64,000 bases of DNA from Anderseniella sp963698275. Lineage in GTDB: Bacteria > Pseudomonadota > Alphaproteobacteria > Rhizobiales > Aestuariivirgaceae. The position numbers were made by a program, and so were the translations under genes. Of the stretch, positions 33,856 through 42,885 are shown in pieces. The notes beneath the pieces were generated by a model that saw only the letters and a program-made list of their open reading frames with translations, was not told the origin of the DNA and did not search any database. The stretch covers positions 1-64,000 of the forward strand of contig CAVOQE010000011.1 in assembly GCA_963698275.1 (NCBI GenBank). Direction: 5' to 3'. Numbering within the stretch: the first letter of the stretch is position 1; each line of letters begins with the position of its first letter.

Positions 33856-34812
33856 TCACTCTGTGTTGCGCAGCAGCTTCATCGTCGGTGCCAGCAGAAA
33901 CTTCGTGACGGGGATCAGCGCGAAGCCGAGGGCCAGGCCGACGATGCCATCTGCAGCGGCTGTAACCAGCCACTCGACAACTGCCTGACCAGTGCTGACC
34001 TGCTGTGAAACCATCAACGCAAAATGGTGAATTGTCTCATAGGGCAAATGCACGCCCAGAGTGTGCAAACCGTGCACGATGATATTTCCGCCAACCCACA
34101 GCATTGCCGCAGTGCCGACGGTCGAAATCAGCGTCATGATTGCCGGCATTGACTTGACGATCGCCATTCCGAACCACCGGGTGATTGCGAACCGGCCAAC
34201 CTGGCTAATTTTCAGACCCACATCGTCCGCCTTGACCAGCAGGGCGACCGCACCGTAGACGGCTGCAGTGATGGCAATTGCAACCATTGCCAGAACGATC
34301 CCCTCGATCCAGATATTGTCAGCTTCGATCGCTGCCAGCGAAATTGTCATGATTTCCGCCGACAGGATGAAGTCGGTCTTGATGGCACCCTTGACCCGCT
34401 GTTCTTCCAGGTGGGCAGCATCCAGTGTTTCGGCCTGTTGCACGTTGCTCTCGTGATGAGGAACGATCAGATGCCAGACCTTCTCTGCACCTTCAAAACA
34501 CAGGTACGCTCCACCGATCATCAATAGCGGCGTCAGCAACCACGGCAGCGCGGCGTTCAATATCAGGGCAATCGGCAACAGGATGACCAGCTTGTTGAAA
34601 AACGACGCCCGGGCGATTTTCCAGACGATCGGCAGTTCCCTGGTGGCGGGAAGTCCCGTGACATATTTCGGCGTTACCGCGGCATCATCAATAACCACTC
34701 CAGCCGCTTTGCTGCCGGCCTTGGTGGCCTGTGCTGCAATGTCGTCGACTTGACTGGCTGCCAGTTTGGCAATCGCTGCAACATCATCCAAAAGTGCCAG
34801 TAAGCCGCTCAT
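33856..34812 (-). CDS. DUF808 family membrane protein
   Basis: The protein has 318 residues. The N-terminal LLALLDDVAAIAKLAASQVD and LPIVWKIARASFFNKLVIL are hallmarks of DUF808 (YedI-like) inner-membrane proteins, followed by GGAYLCFEGAEKVWHL. It has about six to seven membrane helices. Function is unknown in all members. It is monocistronic, with 400 bp free on both sides. Confidence 0.92.
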   Translation of the reverse strand: MSGLLALLDDVAAIAKLAASQVDDIAAQATKAGSKAAGVVIDDAAVTPKYVTGLPATRELPIVWKIARASFFNKLVILLPIALILNAALPWLLTPLLMIGGAYLCFEGAEKVWHLIVPHHESNVQQAETLDAAHLEEQRVKGAIKTDFILSAEIMTISLAAIEADNIWIEGIVLAMVAIAITAAVYGAVALLVKADDVGLKISQVGRFAITRWFGMAIVKSMPAIMTLISTVGTAAMLWVGGNIIVHGLHTLGVHLPYETIHHFALMVSQQVSTGQAVVEWLVTAAADGIVGLALGFALIPVTKFLLAPTMKLLRNTE

Positions 34813-35216
34813 ATCTAAGATCCTCTGCCCGGTTCCGGAAACTGCAGCATTGATTCCCTTAATGGGTCACTCAAGGACTACAACAATCGCGTGTCAACCG
34901 GATCGGCGCTTGTTGGTTCCGTTTTTTGGTCGAATTGTCTCAGGCAACCTGCGCGGCAGCTTGTCCGGCCGGTTTGTCGTGGCGCTGAGACAGACAGACC
35001 CGATGATGATCACCAGGGCGATCGTTTTGACCGGATTTTGATCTATTTCTCCCGGGGACGCACATGGGAGAAATGCGGGGTGACTTGCCTGCCATGTCCG
35101 GTTCAGAAATTGCCAGGCTGTTTGATGATGGCACTGTGCGCGGCACTCAAATCGGCGCTTGAGCCCCGGCAACAGGTGCAGTATGGGCTCATGGAAACCG
35201 CGCTTTTCCACCTGCT
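34813..35216. other. Intergenic region between DUF808 gene and tonB
   Basis: This 404-bp stretch carries one short candidate frame at 35064-35162, listed separately. I see no clear intrinsic terminator for the btu-exb-tonB operon, which ends at its right side. Confidence 0.4.
35064..35162 (+). CDS. Candidate 32-residue frame, possibly a gene remnant
   Basis: It reads MGEMRGDLPAMSGSEIARLF then DDGTVRGTQIGA. The part SGSEIARLFDDGTVRG resembles the opening of several alphaproteobacterial periplasmic proteins (L-x-G-x-EI-x2-L-x2-x-N-T-x-x-G). GGGG lies 6 nt upstream of the ATG. It stops abruptly, so it may be what is left of a longer gene. Low confidence. Confidence 0.25.
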   Translation: MGEMRGDLPAMSGSEIARLFDDGTVRGTQIGA

Positions 35217-36185
35217 TCAGCGCTGATAACGCAACGAGACGGTGAACGAAAAACTACGGCCACCCGGTGGTTTTGGGTAGGGCGAGGCGCGCCGGGCCGT
35301 GGCAACGGCGGCCTTGTCCAGAACACGATGCCCGGAACTTCGCCGAACCGATGCCGACTGCAGCGTCCCACTCGCCGAAATACGCACTTTCAGCCCGACC
35401 TTGCCGGCGCGCGCGCCCAACGGAAAACTCTTGTAGCGCTGGATGTGCGACAGCACGCGGCGGGCGTAAGCGGCCTTTTCACCCGCAGATGCTCCGCCGG
35501 AGCGACCCGCACTACTTGCCCGGCTCTGTGTCTTTTTTCTGCCGTTTCCTGTGGATGCCGTCTTCGGGGCAGATCGCTGTTTGGTTTTCCGACGTACAGT
35601 CCCGTTCGCCAGTTTTTTGGGTGACCTGGTATTCGTTACCGGTTTTGCTTTTGGTTTTCGGCGCGCAGGCTGTTCAGTTGATGGCTGTTTTTGTGCAAGC
35701 TCTGCCGGTACCTGCGGCTTGATTCTCGGGATTGGAACAAAAGATCTTGTTTCGACCGGCTGTACCAGCGCTGGTTCGGTGACCGGTTCAGGGGTGATCT
35801 CCGGTTCTGGTTGCACAAGCTCTTGAGTTTCGGCAACCCGCTGCGGTTCTTGCATCGGTGTCTCAACGACCGGTTCCGGTTCCAATGCCGCCTGTCCGGT
35901 CTCCGCGTCTTCCACGATCTCTTCGTGCTGTGCCTTGGCAGGCTCCGTTTCCGGCAAGGTTTCAGCAGGCTGGTCTTCTGCCTCCACGGGCTGCTGTTCC
36001 GCAAGCTGATCGGCATCAGCAGATGCACTGACAGCCGGCGCAGGCTGTGCGTCGAAAACGATGACCGTACTGGAAACCGCGCTTTCGGCACCGTGTTCCA
36101 CTGCATCGGGGCCCCCTGCCAAGGCCAGAAGTCCGGCATGCAGGCCGAGAGACAGGGTGATGGCCGGCAGGACAAACCGCATCAT
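35217..36185 (-). CDS. tonB: Energy transducer TonB
   Basis: The protein has 322 residues. One N-terminal membrane helix (FVLPAITLSLGLHAGLLALAG, with the conserved His) anchors it. A long Pro/Glu-rich then Lys/Pro-rich spacer spans the periplasm. A C-terminal TonB domain begins around residue 240 with ARRVLSHIQRYKSFPLGAR, followed by GKVGLKVRISASGTLQSASV. It transmits proton-motive energy from ExbB-ExbD to outer-membrane receptors, here most likely BtuB. ATG overlaps the exbD stop by 4 nt. It is the last gene of the riboswitch-led operon. Confidence 0.95.
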   Translation of the reverse strand: MMRFVLPAITLSLGLHAGLLALAGGPDAVEHGAESAVSSTVIVFDAQPAPAVSASADADQLAEQQPVEAEDQPAETLPETEPAKAQHEEIVEDAETGQAALEPEPVVETPMQEPQRVAETQELVQPEPEITPEPVTEPALVQPVETRSFVPIPRIKPQVPAELAQKQPSTEQPARRKPKAKPVTNTRSPKKLANGTVRRKTKQRSAPKTASTGNGRKKTQSRASSAGRSGGASAGEKAAYARRVLSHIQRYKSFPLGARAGKVGLKVRISASGTLQSASVRRSSGHRVLDKAAVATARRASPYPKPPGGRSFSFTVSLRYQR

Positions 36186-36595
36186 GGCCGGCGCTCCGCC
36201 TGAAGCTGTATCCGGGCTATGCCGGTTGTGCGCAAACTTTCAATCAGCCTCACAATCCGCACTGCCGGCACACCGGCATCGGCGCGCACCGTCAATGTCT
36301 CAAGCGCACCACTGCCTGCAAGCCGCGCGATCAGCACCAGGACATCAGCCTCATCGCTCAACTCACGAAACCGCACCGCCCCTGAACCCGCAACATACAC
36401 GATGGTTTCGCTGCCGGCGTTGTCCACATCCTCACCGGTATTTGTATCAGGCGGCACCAGTTCGAAAGGATCCGGTGATGAAATGACGCCGGACAGGACA
36501 ATAAAAATCAGCAGCAGAAACACCACATTGATCAGCGGCAGAATGGTGATGCCGCGCGAGGGCCGTTGCGGCCTTGGCAATGAAAACCCGCTCAT
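36182..36595 (-). CDS. exbD: Biopolymer transport protein ExbD (second copy)
   Basis: The protein has 137 residues with one membrane helix containing the functional Asp region: ITILPLINVVFLLLIFIVLS (Asn in place of the usual Asp in the PLxDVxFxLLIFF pattern). The periplasmic part (GALETLTVRADAGVPAVRIV) is typical ExbD/TolR. The Asn replacement of the proton-carrying Asp is notable; the sister ExbD keeps PVMDVVFILVVFF. The start overlaps the other exbD by 4 nt. Confidence 0.88.
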   Translation of the reverse strand: MSGFSLPRPQRPSRGITILPLINVVFLLLIFIVLSGVISSPDPFELVPPDTNTGEDVDNAGSETIVYVAGSGAVRFRELSDEADVLVLIARLAGSGALETLTVRADAGVPAVRIVRLIESLRTTGIARIQLQAERRP

Positions 36596-36990
36596 GACCC
36601 GTCTCCTGCCGTGCGCACCCGCACATCGACGATGCCGACAATCTGAGCTGCATCCAGCGCATCTACCAGCGCCTGGTAGCTGGCGCCTTCGCCCGCAACA
36701 ATGCTCAGGGGTTTCGATGTGTCACCGGCGAGCGACGCAGCCAGATCTGTAACAACTTCCCCGTCGAGCACTGCACCTGTTGCTGTCAACTCAAGCACAC
36801 GCAACTCAACCGGAGAGAGAGCCGGCGCTGCGGTCCCCGGCACCGATACCTTCAGGGGTTTCACCAGCGTCTGTGAAAATGTCGACACAACCATGAAGAA
36901 CACAACCAGAATGAACACAACATCCATGACCGGGGTCAGGTCGGGAGACCTTCGACGCGGTGCGGGAGTTGATATCCGGAACGATTTCAA
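36592..36990 (-). CDS. exbD: Biopolymer transport protein ExbD (first copy)
   Basis: The protein has 132 residues. LTPVMDVVFILVVFFMV is the canonical helix with the proton-relay Asp. The C-terminal periplasmic part is short and TolR-like. The start is a TTG at 36990: GGAG, which lies within the end of exbB, is 8 nt upstream, and no ATG fits before the membrane helix. With exbB and the second exbD it forms the inner-membrane motor for TonB. Confidence 0.88.
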   Translation of the reverse strand: MKSFRISTPAPRRRSPDLTPVMDVVFILVVFFMVVSTFSQTLVKPLKVSVPGTAAPALSPVELRVLELTATGAVLDGEVVTDLAASLAGDTSKPLSIVAGEGASYQALVDALDAAQIVGIVDVRVRTAGDGS

Positions 36991-36993
36991 GAT

Positions 36994-37539
36994 CTATGCT
37001 CCGGCCATGATATTGTTGACAGCGCGTTCTGCCCTGGCACTTTGACGCTCGGCAAGGCTTTCCAGGATCGACAGGCACACCAGTGCCACCAGGGCAACAA
37101 CCATGCCGGCCGCCGTGGTGAGCAGGGCTTCCCAGATGCCGCCGGCAAGCTGAGACGGTTCGACCCGACTGCCGGCTGCTTCCATTTGCCGGAAGGCCTC
37201 GATCATGCCGAGCACCGTGCCAAGCAGGCCAAGCAACGGAGCCGCAGTTGCAGCAAGATCGATAAACCGGAAGCCTGAGCGAAGCGTTGCCGCGTGCTGC
37301 CTGGCCAGCACCTCAAGCTGATAGCGTGCTGCATTGGAGCCATCGGCAACAGCATTGCGGGCCGCAGCGGACAGCACGCTCACAATGCCGCCTGAGCCTG
37401 CGAACAGCAGTGCCAGCACCCGGACCAGGAACACTGCGACAACCGCCACGGACAGACAGCCCAATGCGATCATCGTGGGGCCGCCCTTGTCGAGCAGCGT
37501 GTTCGCGGCCGCTGCAAGATTGCTGATCATTTCATCCAT
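36994..37539 (-). CDS. exbB: MotA/TolQ/ExbB proton channel family protein
   Basis: The protein has 181 residues with three membrane helices: TMIALGCLSVAVVAVFLVRV, then AATAAPLLGLLGTVLGMIEA, then ALLTTAAGMVVALVALVC. The GLLGTVLGM and LLTTAAGM segments are family signatures, with conserved Thr residues lining the proton path. It overlaps btuD by 8 nt. It powers TonB-dependent uptake. Confidence 0.92.
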   Translation of the reverse strand: MDEMISNLAAAANTLLDKGGPTMIALGCLSVAVVAVFLVRVLALLFAGSGGIVSVLSAAARNAVADGSNAARYQLEVLARQHAATLRSGFRFIDLAATAAPLLGLLGTVLGMIEAFRQMEAAGSRVEPSQLAGGIWEALLTTAAGMVVALVALVCLSILESLAERQSARAERAVNNIMAGA

Positions 37540-38320
37540 TTCCCATTCCGCCTTCCGTCAGTCCCAGTGGCGCCAGCCAAAGGCCGCAATCGTCCCGTCC
37601 AATCCGCGCGCTGATGCCGTAGACATCGCGCAATGTCGTGTCCGTCATCACCTTGTCCGGTGATCCATCAGCCGCAATCGCTCCGTCTTTCATCAGCACC
37701 AGACGATCACACCAGCGTGCTGCAAGTGACAGGTCGTGCAGCGATACAAACACCGTCCGCCCCTGTCCAGCCAGTTGGCGCAGCGCCGTCATCATTGAAA
37801 TCTGGTGTGCCGGATCAAGACCCGATGCAGGTTCATCAGCCACCAGCACAGGGGTGTCCTGGGCCACGGCGCGCGCCATCAGGACGCGGGCCTGCTCACC
37901 GCCGGAAAGTTCGGTTGCCGGGCGGCCCGCAAGGCCCGTCACATCAAGCAACTGCATGGCTGCTGCGCACTTGTCCCGGTCTGCCTGCGACATGGCCCGG
38001 CGCCAGCCATGCCATGGCAAGCGGCCAAGCTCGACAACAGCCTGAACACTTATCGGCCAACTCAACACTCTTTGCTGCGGCAACCAGGCGATGATCTTGG
38101 CGCGTTCGAGTTCACTCATCCCGGCGATCGCCCGGCCATCAATTTCAACATGGCCCTGATAGACAAGCTGCCCGGCCAATGCCCGCATCAAGGTGGACTT
38201 GCCGGCCCCATTGGGGCCCAGCAGACCTGTGACTTCGCCCGGTTCAAGGCCCAGATCAACACCGTTGAGCACCGGCCTGCCGGAGAGCGAAACGGAAACG
38301 TTCCTGGCGCTGAGTTGCAT
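37532..38320 (-). CDS. btuD: Cobalamin ABC transporter ATP-binding protein
   Basis: The protein has 262 residues of the iron-siderophore/B12 ABC ATPase family. Walker A is LLGPNGAGKSTLMRALAG, the signature LSGGEQARVLMARAVAQ, and Walker B VLVADEPASGLDP. ATG at 38320 shares one base with the btuC stop (TGATG); the longer frame to 38356 is rejected. Family alone does not separate B12 from haem or siderophore transport. The B12 riboswitch at the head of the operon decides for cobalamin. Confidence 0.88.
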   Translation of the reverse strand: MQLSARNVSVSLSGRPVLNGVDLGLEPGEVTGLLGPNGAGKSTLMRALAGQLVYQGHVEIDGRAIAGMSELERAKIIAWLPQQRVLSWPISVQAVVELGRLPWHGWRRAMSQADRDKCAAAMQLLDVTGLAGRPATELSGGEQARVLMARAVAQDTPVLVADEPASGLDPAHQISMMTALRQLAGQGRTVFVSLHDLSLAARWCDRLVLMKDGAIAADGSPDKVMTDTTLRDVYGISARIGRDDCGLWLAPLGLTEGGMGNG

Positions 38321-39309
38321 CAGAACAACTCCCTGCGAGAGCGGATCACCAGCCACAGGAAGAACGGTGCGCCGATAAGTGCGGTGACGACACCGACATT
38401 CAGTTCGCGCTCAGGAATGATGGTTCGCGCCACAATATCGGCAATCGTCAGCAAGGCCGCACCGCCAAGCCCGGCCGGCAGCAGCAACTGGCTGGGCAGG
38501 CGGTTGGTCAGGGGGCGCACCAGATGAGGCACAATGAGACCAATGAAGCCGATGGCGCCGCTGACCGCCGTTGCCGCGCCGACGCACAGGGCCACCCCGC
38601 ACACAACCAGCACCCGGGCGCGGGGAATGTTTGCACCCAGGCCCGAGGCGCCTTCTTCGCCCAGGGACAATGCGTCCAGCGTTCGTGAACTGGCCCACAA
38701 TGCAGCCCAGCCCAAAGCCATGAGCGGAATGACAAGCCAGACATGATCCATGGTCCGGTCTTTCAACGAGCCAAGCAGCCAGAAGATGATCTCGTAACTG
38801 GCATAGGGGTTGGGCGACAGATTCAGCACCAGCGACGTCAATGCGCCGGCCAATGAGGCCAGTGCGACACCTGCGAGAATGAGAGTGATGGTGGAGGCCT
38901 GGGCTGCCGAAATCACCAGCAGCACCAGCACGCAAAGGGCGGCACCTGTCAGTGCCCCTGCCGGCAGCGCCAGTAAGGATACGCCTGCCAGGCCGGTATA
39001 GAACAACAATACCGCGCCCAGGGATGCCGACGCGGAAATGCCGATGATGCCGGGTTCCGCCAACGGGTTTCTCAGCAACCCCTGCAGCGCGGCACCGGCC
39101 ACGCCAAGACTGAAACCGATCAGAACCGCCAGCAGGGCGCGCGGCAGCCTGATCTCGCGCATGATGATCATGGCAGCCTCATTGCCACCCGCGAGCAGCG
39201 CTTCAATGCTGGCCACCGGGCCAATCCGCGCCGGTCCGATCAACAGCGACAACACGAAGGCCGCAATGCCCAGTACGATCAGCATGGTTATGAGGCGCGA
39301 CCTGTTCAT
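38320..39309 (-). CDS. btuC: Cobalamin ABC transporter permease (FecCD/BtuC family)
   Basis: The protein has 329 residues with nine to ten hydrophobic helices. Typical BtuC/FecCD segments are LPRALLAVLIGFSLGVAGAA and LLRNPLAEPGIIGISASASL (RNPLAxPxxLG), GFIGLIVPHLVRPL and FLWLVIRSRRELF at the end. ATG at 39309 overlaps the btuF stop (ATGA). It imports the B12 delivered by BtuF. Confidence 0.93.
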   Translation of the reverse strand: MNRSRLITMLIVLGIAAFVLSLLIGPARIGPVASIEALLAGGNEAAMIIMREIRLPRALLAVLIGFSLGVAGAALQGLLRNPLAEPGIIGISASASLGAVLLFYTGLAGVSLLALPAGALTGAALCVLVLLVISAAQASTITLILAGVALASLAGALTSLVLNLSPNPYASYEIIFWLLGSLKDRTMDHVWLVIPLMALGWAALWASSRTLDALSLGEEGASGLGANIPRARVLVVCGVALCVGAATAVSGAIGFIGLIVPHLVRPLTNRLPSQLLLPAGLGGAALLTIADIVARTIIPERELNVGVVTALIGAPFFLWLVIRSRRELF

Positions 39310-40172
39310 GACCCGGGTGCCTTCCTGCACGGCAGCAGAGACGGCGCAAGGGCGCGCAGCTCATGAATGGCCTGCATCGTAAACGGCCCGCCACAATTCA
39401 GCGAAGCCGGCCTGGAAAAGCTTCCGGTCACAGTCGCATTCAATTTCCTGAGTACCGGATGCGACAGGATTTCATCAGCCAGTGCCGGGGCGCCCGGCGT
39501 TGGCCTAGGCAAAATGATCAGGTCCGGCGGATCCTGCACCAGCAATTCCAGCGGAAACGCGGCGACACCTTCATAGCCGCGTTCAGCCGCCATGTTGGTG
39601 AACCCTGCAGCCTGCACGGCAGAGTGGGCAAGCGTGCCCTTGCCCAGGGCAACACCGCGCGCACCATAGAATAGCGCCACCGGTTTGCGGGAACAGGCCA
39701 AAGGTTCAAGTTCTGCAAGGTCACGCTCAAACCGGGAAGCCATGACTTCAGCCCTGGCGGGTTGTTCGAGTAACCGGCCCATGCGTCTGATATCTGCGGC
39801 TATGGTTTCGACCGACTGCGAGTACTCGAACTCCTCAACCTCAAATCCCAGCCTGCTGAGCAGGCCGGTCGTGTTGTGCAGTGAAAAAGTGCCGGTCACG
39901 ACAAGGTCAGGCTTCACGACCAGTATCTCTTCCGCCAACCCCTTGTTTACGGGATATTGCCGGGCCTTTTCATGCAGCGACGACAAGGTCGGGTCACGGG
40001 AAAGATTGGATACGGATTTCAACTGCCCCGGTTCCGCCAGCAACATGACAAGCTGGTCGGTGCAGACATTGAGCGAGGCGACAGACGGACCGGACAGAAC
40101 ACTGCCAGTGCTGACCAGAAGACCGGCTGCCGCCAGCGTCCCTGTCCAGACCCGTTTGCCAAACTGCTTCAT
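39306..40172 (-). CDS. btuF: Cobalamin periplasmic binding protein
   Basis: The protein has 288 residues with a signal peptide (VWTGTLAAAGLLVSTGSVLS). The type III binding-protein fold shows in VASLNVCTDQLVMLLAEPGQ, PDLVVTGTFS, and PPDLIILPRPTPGAPALADE. It captures the substrate in the periplasm and docks on BtuC. ATG shares one base with the btuB stop. Cobalamin specificity is from the operon's riboswitch. Confidence 0.88.
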   Translation of the reverse strand: MKQFGKRVWTGTLAAAGLLVSTGSVLSGPSVASLNVCTDQLVMLLAEPGQLKSVSNLSRDPTLSSLHEKARQYPVNKGLAEEILVVKPDLVVTGTFSLHNTTGLLSRLGFEVEEFEYSQSVETIAADIRRMGRLLEQPARAEVMASRFERDLAELEPLACSRKPVALFYGARGVALGKGTLAHSAVQAAGFTNMAAERGYEGVAAFPLELLVQDPPDLIILPRPTPGAPALADEILSHPVLRKLNATVTGSFSRPASLNCGGPFTMQAIHELRALAPSLLPCRKAPGS

Positions 40173-42049
40173 CAGAACTGATGCACGAACCCGCCATAGA
40201 CCGATGCACCAAGGGTGCCGTAGCCCCTTACAACCTGGTACTTCTCGTCCAGCAGGTTTTCACCGCGCACATAAAGCTCCATGCCTTCCATTGGGGAATA
40301 GCCCACCTTGGCGTTGACCAGGACATAATCATCCAGCGGCACCAGTGTCCCGCCAACCGTGTCCACGGTATCTTCAACAATGCGCACGGTGGTTGATGTG
40401 GTCCAGTTGTCAGCCGGGCGTGTGAACATGCCCAGTACGATATCGTGTCTGGGAACACGTGCACGCCTTGTATCGTCAGGATTATTGGCACGGGTAAAGG
40501 TATAGGCGGCCATTACGTCCATCCAGTCGGTAACCGCGTACCGAACCTGGGCTTCAACACCGTTGCGCTTTGTCGTGCCGGTAGTCTGGAAATAGGAATC
40601 CGTGACAAAGTCATAATCGATCAGATTGTCCGTATCGAGCTCGAAGTAGGTGATGCTCGCCGTCAGGGCACCATCAAGCCAAGTCTGATCCACGCCCACG
40701 TCCCAGGAGAAACTCTCCTCCGGTCTCAAGTCCGGGTTCGGCCCCAATGGGCCAAATGGATCATATCCCAGTTCGAAGGGGCTTGGCGCCCGAAACCCGG
40801 TTCCAACCGAGCCGCGCAGCTTTGTGCCCGTGCCGGTAAACAGGTAGGCTGCGGTAGTGCGCCATGTTGTAAAGCCCCCGAAGTCACCATGCTCGTCATG
40901 ACGTACAGCACCGGTCAGTGTCAGATTTTCCATCGGCGTATAGATGATCTGGCCCCAGCCGCCGGCAATCCAGATTTCATTGCCGGAGAACCCGTCATCA
41001 AATGACTGGCGCTCATAGTCGGCACCTGCCTGCAACGTAACCTGGTCGTTCAGTTCATATTCTGTGAGCCAGTCGCCTTTCTGGCGCAAGCTGGTCGGCG
41101 CGAATGTGAACGGCCCAAATGTTGTAGTGAAGGAGCGGCGCGTTATGTCGTTGATCTGCACGGACGCGGTGTTTCTCAGCCGCCCGTCAAGCGATGTTGC
41201 CGTAATGCCGACCCGCCCGGCGAGCTGCCTGCGGTCTGCCACATTGTCGGGATTGTCGGACGGGGTTGCGCCCCCGTCGTCAAACTCGCTCCGGCTGTCG
41301 ATATACAGCAGCGAAGCGAACGCCGTCAGATACTGGTCCAGCACTTTCTCGCCGGCCAGCGACACCGTGACATTGTCGTAGCCGTCACGTTCAGGATTGC
41401 CATTGCGACGATCCGCAGCAGAGATGCCGTCCGTCGTCAGACCCGACACGCTGGCTGCAAACCGGCTGCCGTCCGCAGCGGCCGCGTGCGCTGAAAGCGA
41501 CCCGCGGAATGTGCCGTGGGAACCGGCCTCGCCGGACACGATGTAACGGATGCCTTCTTCAAAGTCGCCCAGTGTGGAAATACCAATGACACCTGCAACA
41601 GCGTCAGCACCGTACAGCGTGCTCTGCGAGCCTTTGAGAATTTCAATGCTTTGCACGCCGTTGGTCAGCAGGTGCTCCGGCGAGACCTGAACCTGCGGGG
41701 CCGAGGTGTCTGATATGTCGATGCCGTTCCACAGTGTCTTGACGTATTTCTTGTCGGCACCGCGAACCACCAGTGTTGTTTCCTGACCGGCACCGCCTTG
41801 CGTTGAAACACTGACGCCCGGCTCCTGGGCCAGAAACTCCTGAACGGTCGGCAGTTGCTGGGCGTCGATGTCTTTTCTGCTGACGGTCTCGACAACCGAG
41901 CCCACCTTGGCCTTGTCTGACTTGGTCCGGTTCGGCGTGACAACGATCTCGCCGATGTCAAAGGTTTCCGCCTGCGCTGTGGAAATTGCAGCAAGCAGCA
42001 CCAAGGGTGACGCTGCCCGTAACAATACGGATTTCGAGAGTGGTTTCAT
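40172..42049 (-). CDS. btuB: TonB-dependent vitamin B12 receptor BtuB
   Basis: The outer-membrane receptor has 625 residues. A signal peptide (SPLVLLAAISTAQA) is followed by FDIGEIVVTPNR, the TonB box region (ETFDIGEIVVT). The plug has VPTVQ-like QLPTVQEFLAQEPGVSVSTQ and QSIEILKGSQSTLYGADAVA. A 22-strand-type barrel ends in VYGGFVHQF with terminal Phe. MKPLSKS is chosen because GGGGA precedes it; the frame to 42205 would run into the leader. It is directly controlled by the upstream cobalamin riboswitch. Confidence 0.94.
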   Translation of the reverse strand: MKPLSKSVLLRAASPLVLLAAISTAQAETFDIGEIVVTPNRTKSDKAKVGSVVETVSRKDIDAQQLPTVQEFLAQEPGVSVSTQGGAGQETTLVVRGADKKYVKTLWNGIDISDTSAPQVQVSPEHLLTNGVQSIEILKGSQSTLYGADAVAGVIGISTLGDFEEGIRYIVSGEAGSHGTFRGSLSAHAAAADGSRFAASVSGLTTDGISAADRRNGNPERDGYDNVTVSLAGEKVLDQYLTAFASLLYIDSRSEFDDGGATPSDNPDNVADRRQLAGRVGITATSLDGRLRNTASVQINDITRRSFTTTFGPFTFAPTSLRQKGDWLTEYELNDQVTLQAGADYERQSFDDGFSGNEIWIAGGWGQIIYTPMENLTLTGAVRHDEHGDFGGFTTWRTTAAYLFTGTGTKLRGSVGTGFRAPSPFELGYDPFGPLGPNPDLRPEESFSWDVGVDQTWLDGALTASITYFELDTDNLIDYDFVTDSYFQTTGTTKRNGVEAQVRYAVTDWMDVMAAYTFTRANNPDDTRRARVPRHDIVLGMFTRPADNWTTSTTVRIVEDTVDTVGGTLVPLDDYVLVNAKVGYSPMEGMELYVRGENLLDEKYQVVRGYGTLGASVYGGFVHQF

Positions 42050-42227
42050 TTGATCCCCATGTTCCGGCCTTGGCCGGGAGCTGTAGTCCTGACTGTGCTC
42101 TTGGGGATTGGTGGCGTGAAACGAGCCACTTCTTGCTGCCCCGCAAGCGGTGATGGAACAAACCACCACTGCAGGAATGCAACAGCTCCCGATGCTTCCC
42201 CGCATCCGGATGAGGTGGATGGCTCCA

Positions 42228-42385
42228 AGTCAGGTCTCCTGGCTCACGCTTCAACGGCTGCCCAACCTTCCCGGGAAAATCTTCCCAGTGGTCTTTTCGG
42301 ACAGCCTCGACGTTCACAGTTGCGGGGGCAGCTGCGGCAGGGGTCGACAACTGCGACCCTTCCACATTCCCTCTTAGCTCCGAAT
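42228..42385 (-). ncRNA. Cobalamin (AdoCbl) riboswitch
   Basis: On the minus strand the leader reads, in order, CTAAGAGGGAATGTGG, then CGACCCCTGCCGCAGCTG, then CCCCCGCAACTGTGAACG. These are followed by CCACTGGGAAGATTTTCCCG, GGAAGGTTGGGCAG and the B12 box AGCCAGGAGACCTG. Order, spacing and sequences match the Rfam cobalamin class. It lies about 180 nt before the btuB ATG. A 5-bp-stem hairpin at 42132-42147 in that gap is a possible expression platform. Bound cobalamin should lower expression of btuB and, through coupling, of the whole operon. Confidence 0.95.
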
Positions 42386-42885
42386 ACAAGATTTGACTTG
42401 CTTGCATGCAGAGAACCTAGAACATTTGCATGATTAGAGTTAATTGGCTGCCGGTCAATCAGATTCTTCATCTTCAGGCCGGAAAAACGAAGATTTACAG
42501 ACTCTTGCGTGTTGCGACCTCAAATTATTCTTCCCGCACAGGAAGACGTCACGCCAATATTTATACGTGTCTGCAACAGGGGTCCCGACGAGCCAGGGCG
42601 CACGACAATTTTGCGCATGATCTGTCCGGTTTTGCCTGTCCCAGTTCGTGTTCACGGGCACCGGCGACGCGCCTTTGCGTCTTCGCCGCAGCTGCCTGGC
42701 GTTGTATTGGCTGGCAAAAAACCATGTATTTACAATCGGAACGGAAGTTCGCGTCCAGATTGCGCTGAGTGAATATCTCCCAAAAGATACAAATGCAAAT
42801 GGTCCGGTTAGGCTTGCAGCAGGACTTGGCCTGCAAAATGTAGCAACCCGTGATTTCTCGAACTGTGGTCTGCAAGGAATTTGTT
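42386..42885. other. Divergent intergenic region, btu operon / diguanylate cyclase
   Basis: This 500-bp region carries the promoter of the riboswitch leader on the minus strand and that of the cyclase gene on the plus strand. No frame here looks coding. I see no further RNA structure. Confidence 0.45.

Noticed and set aside
36081..36203. Antisense frames in the tonB Pro/Glu-rich region
   Set aside because: Low-complexity coding produces long open antisense frames; no independent support.
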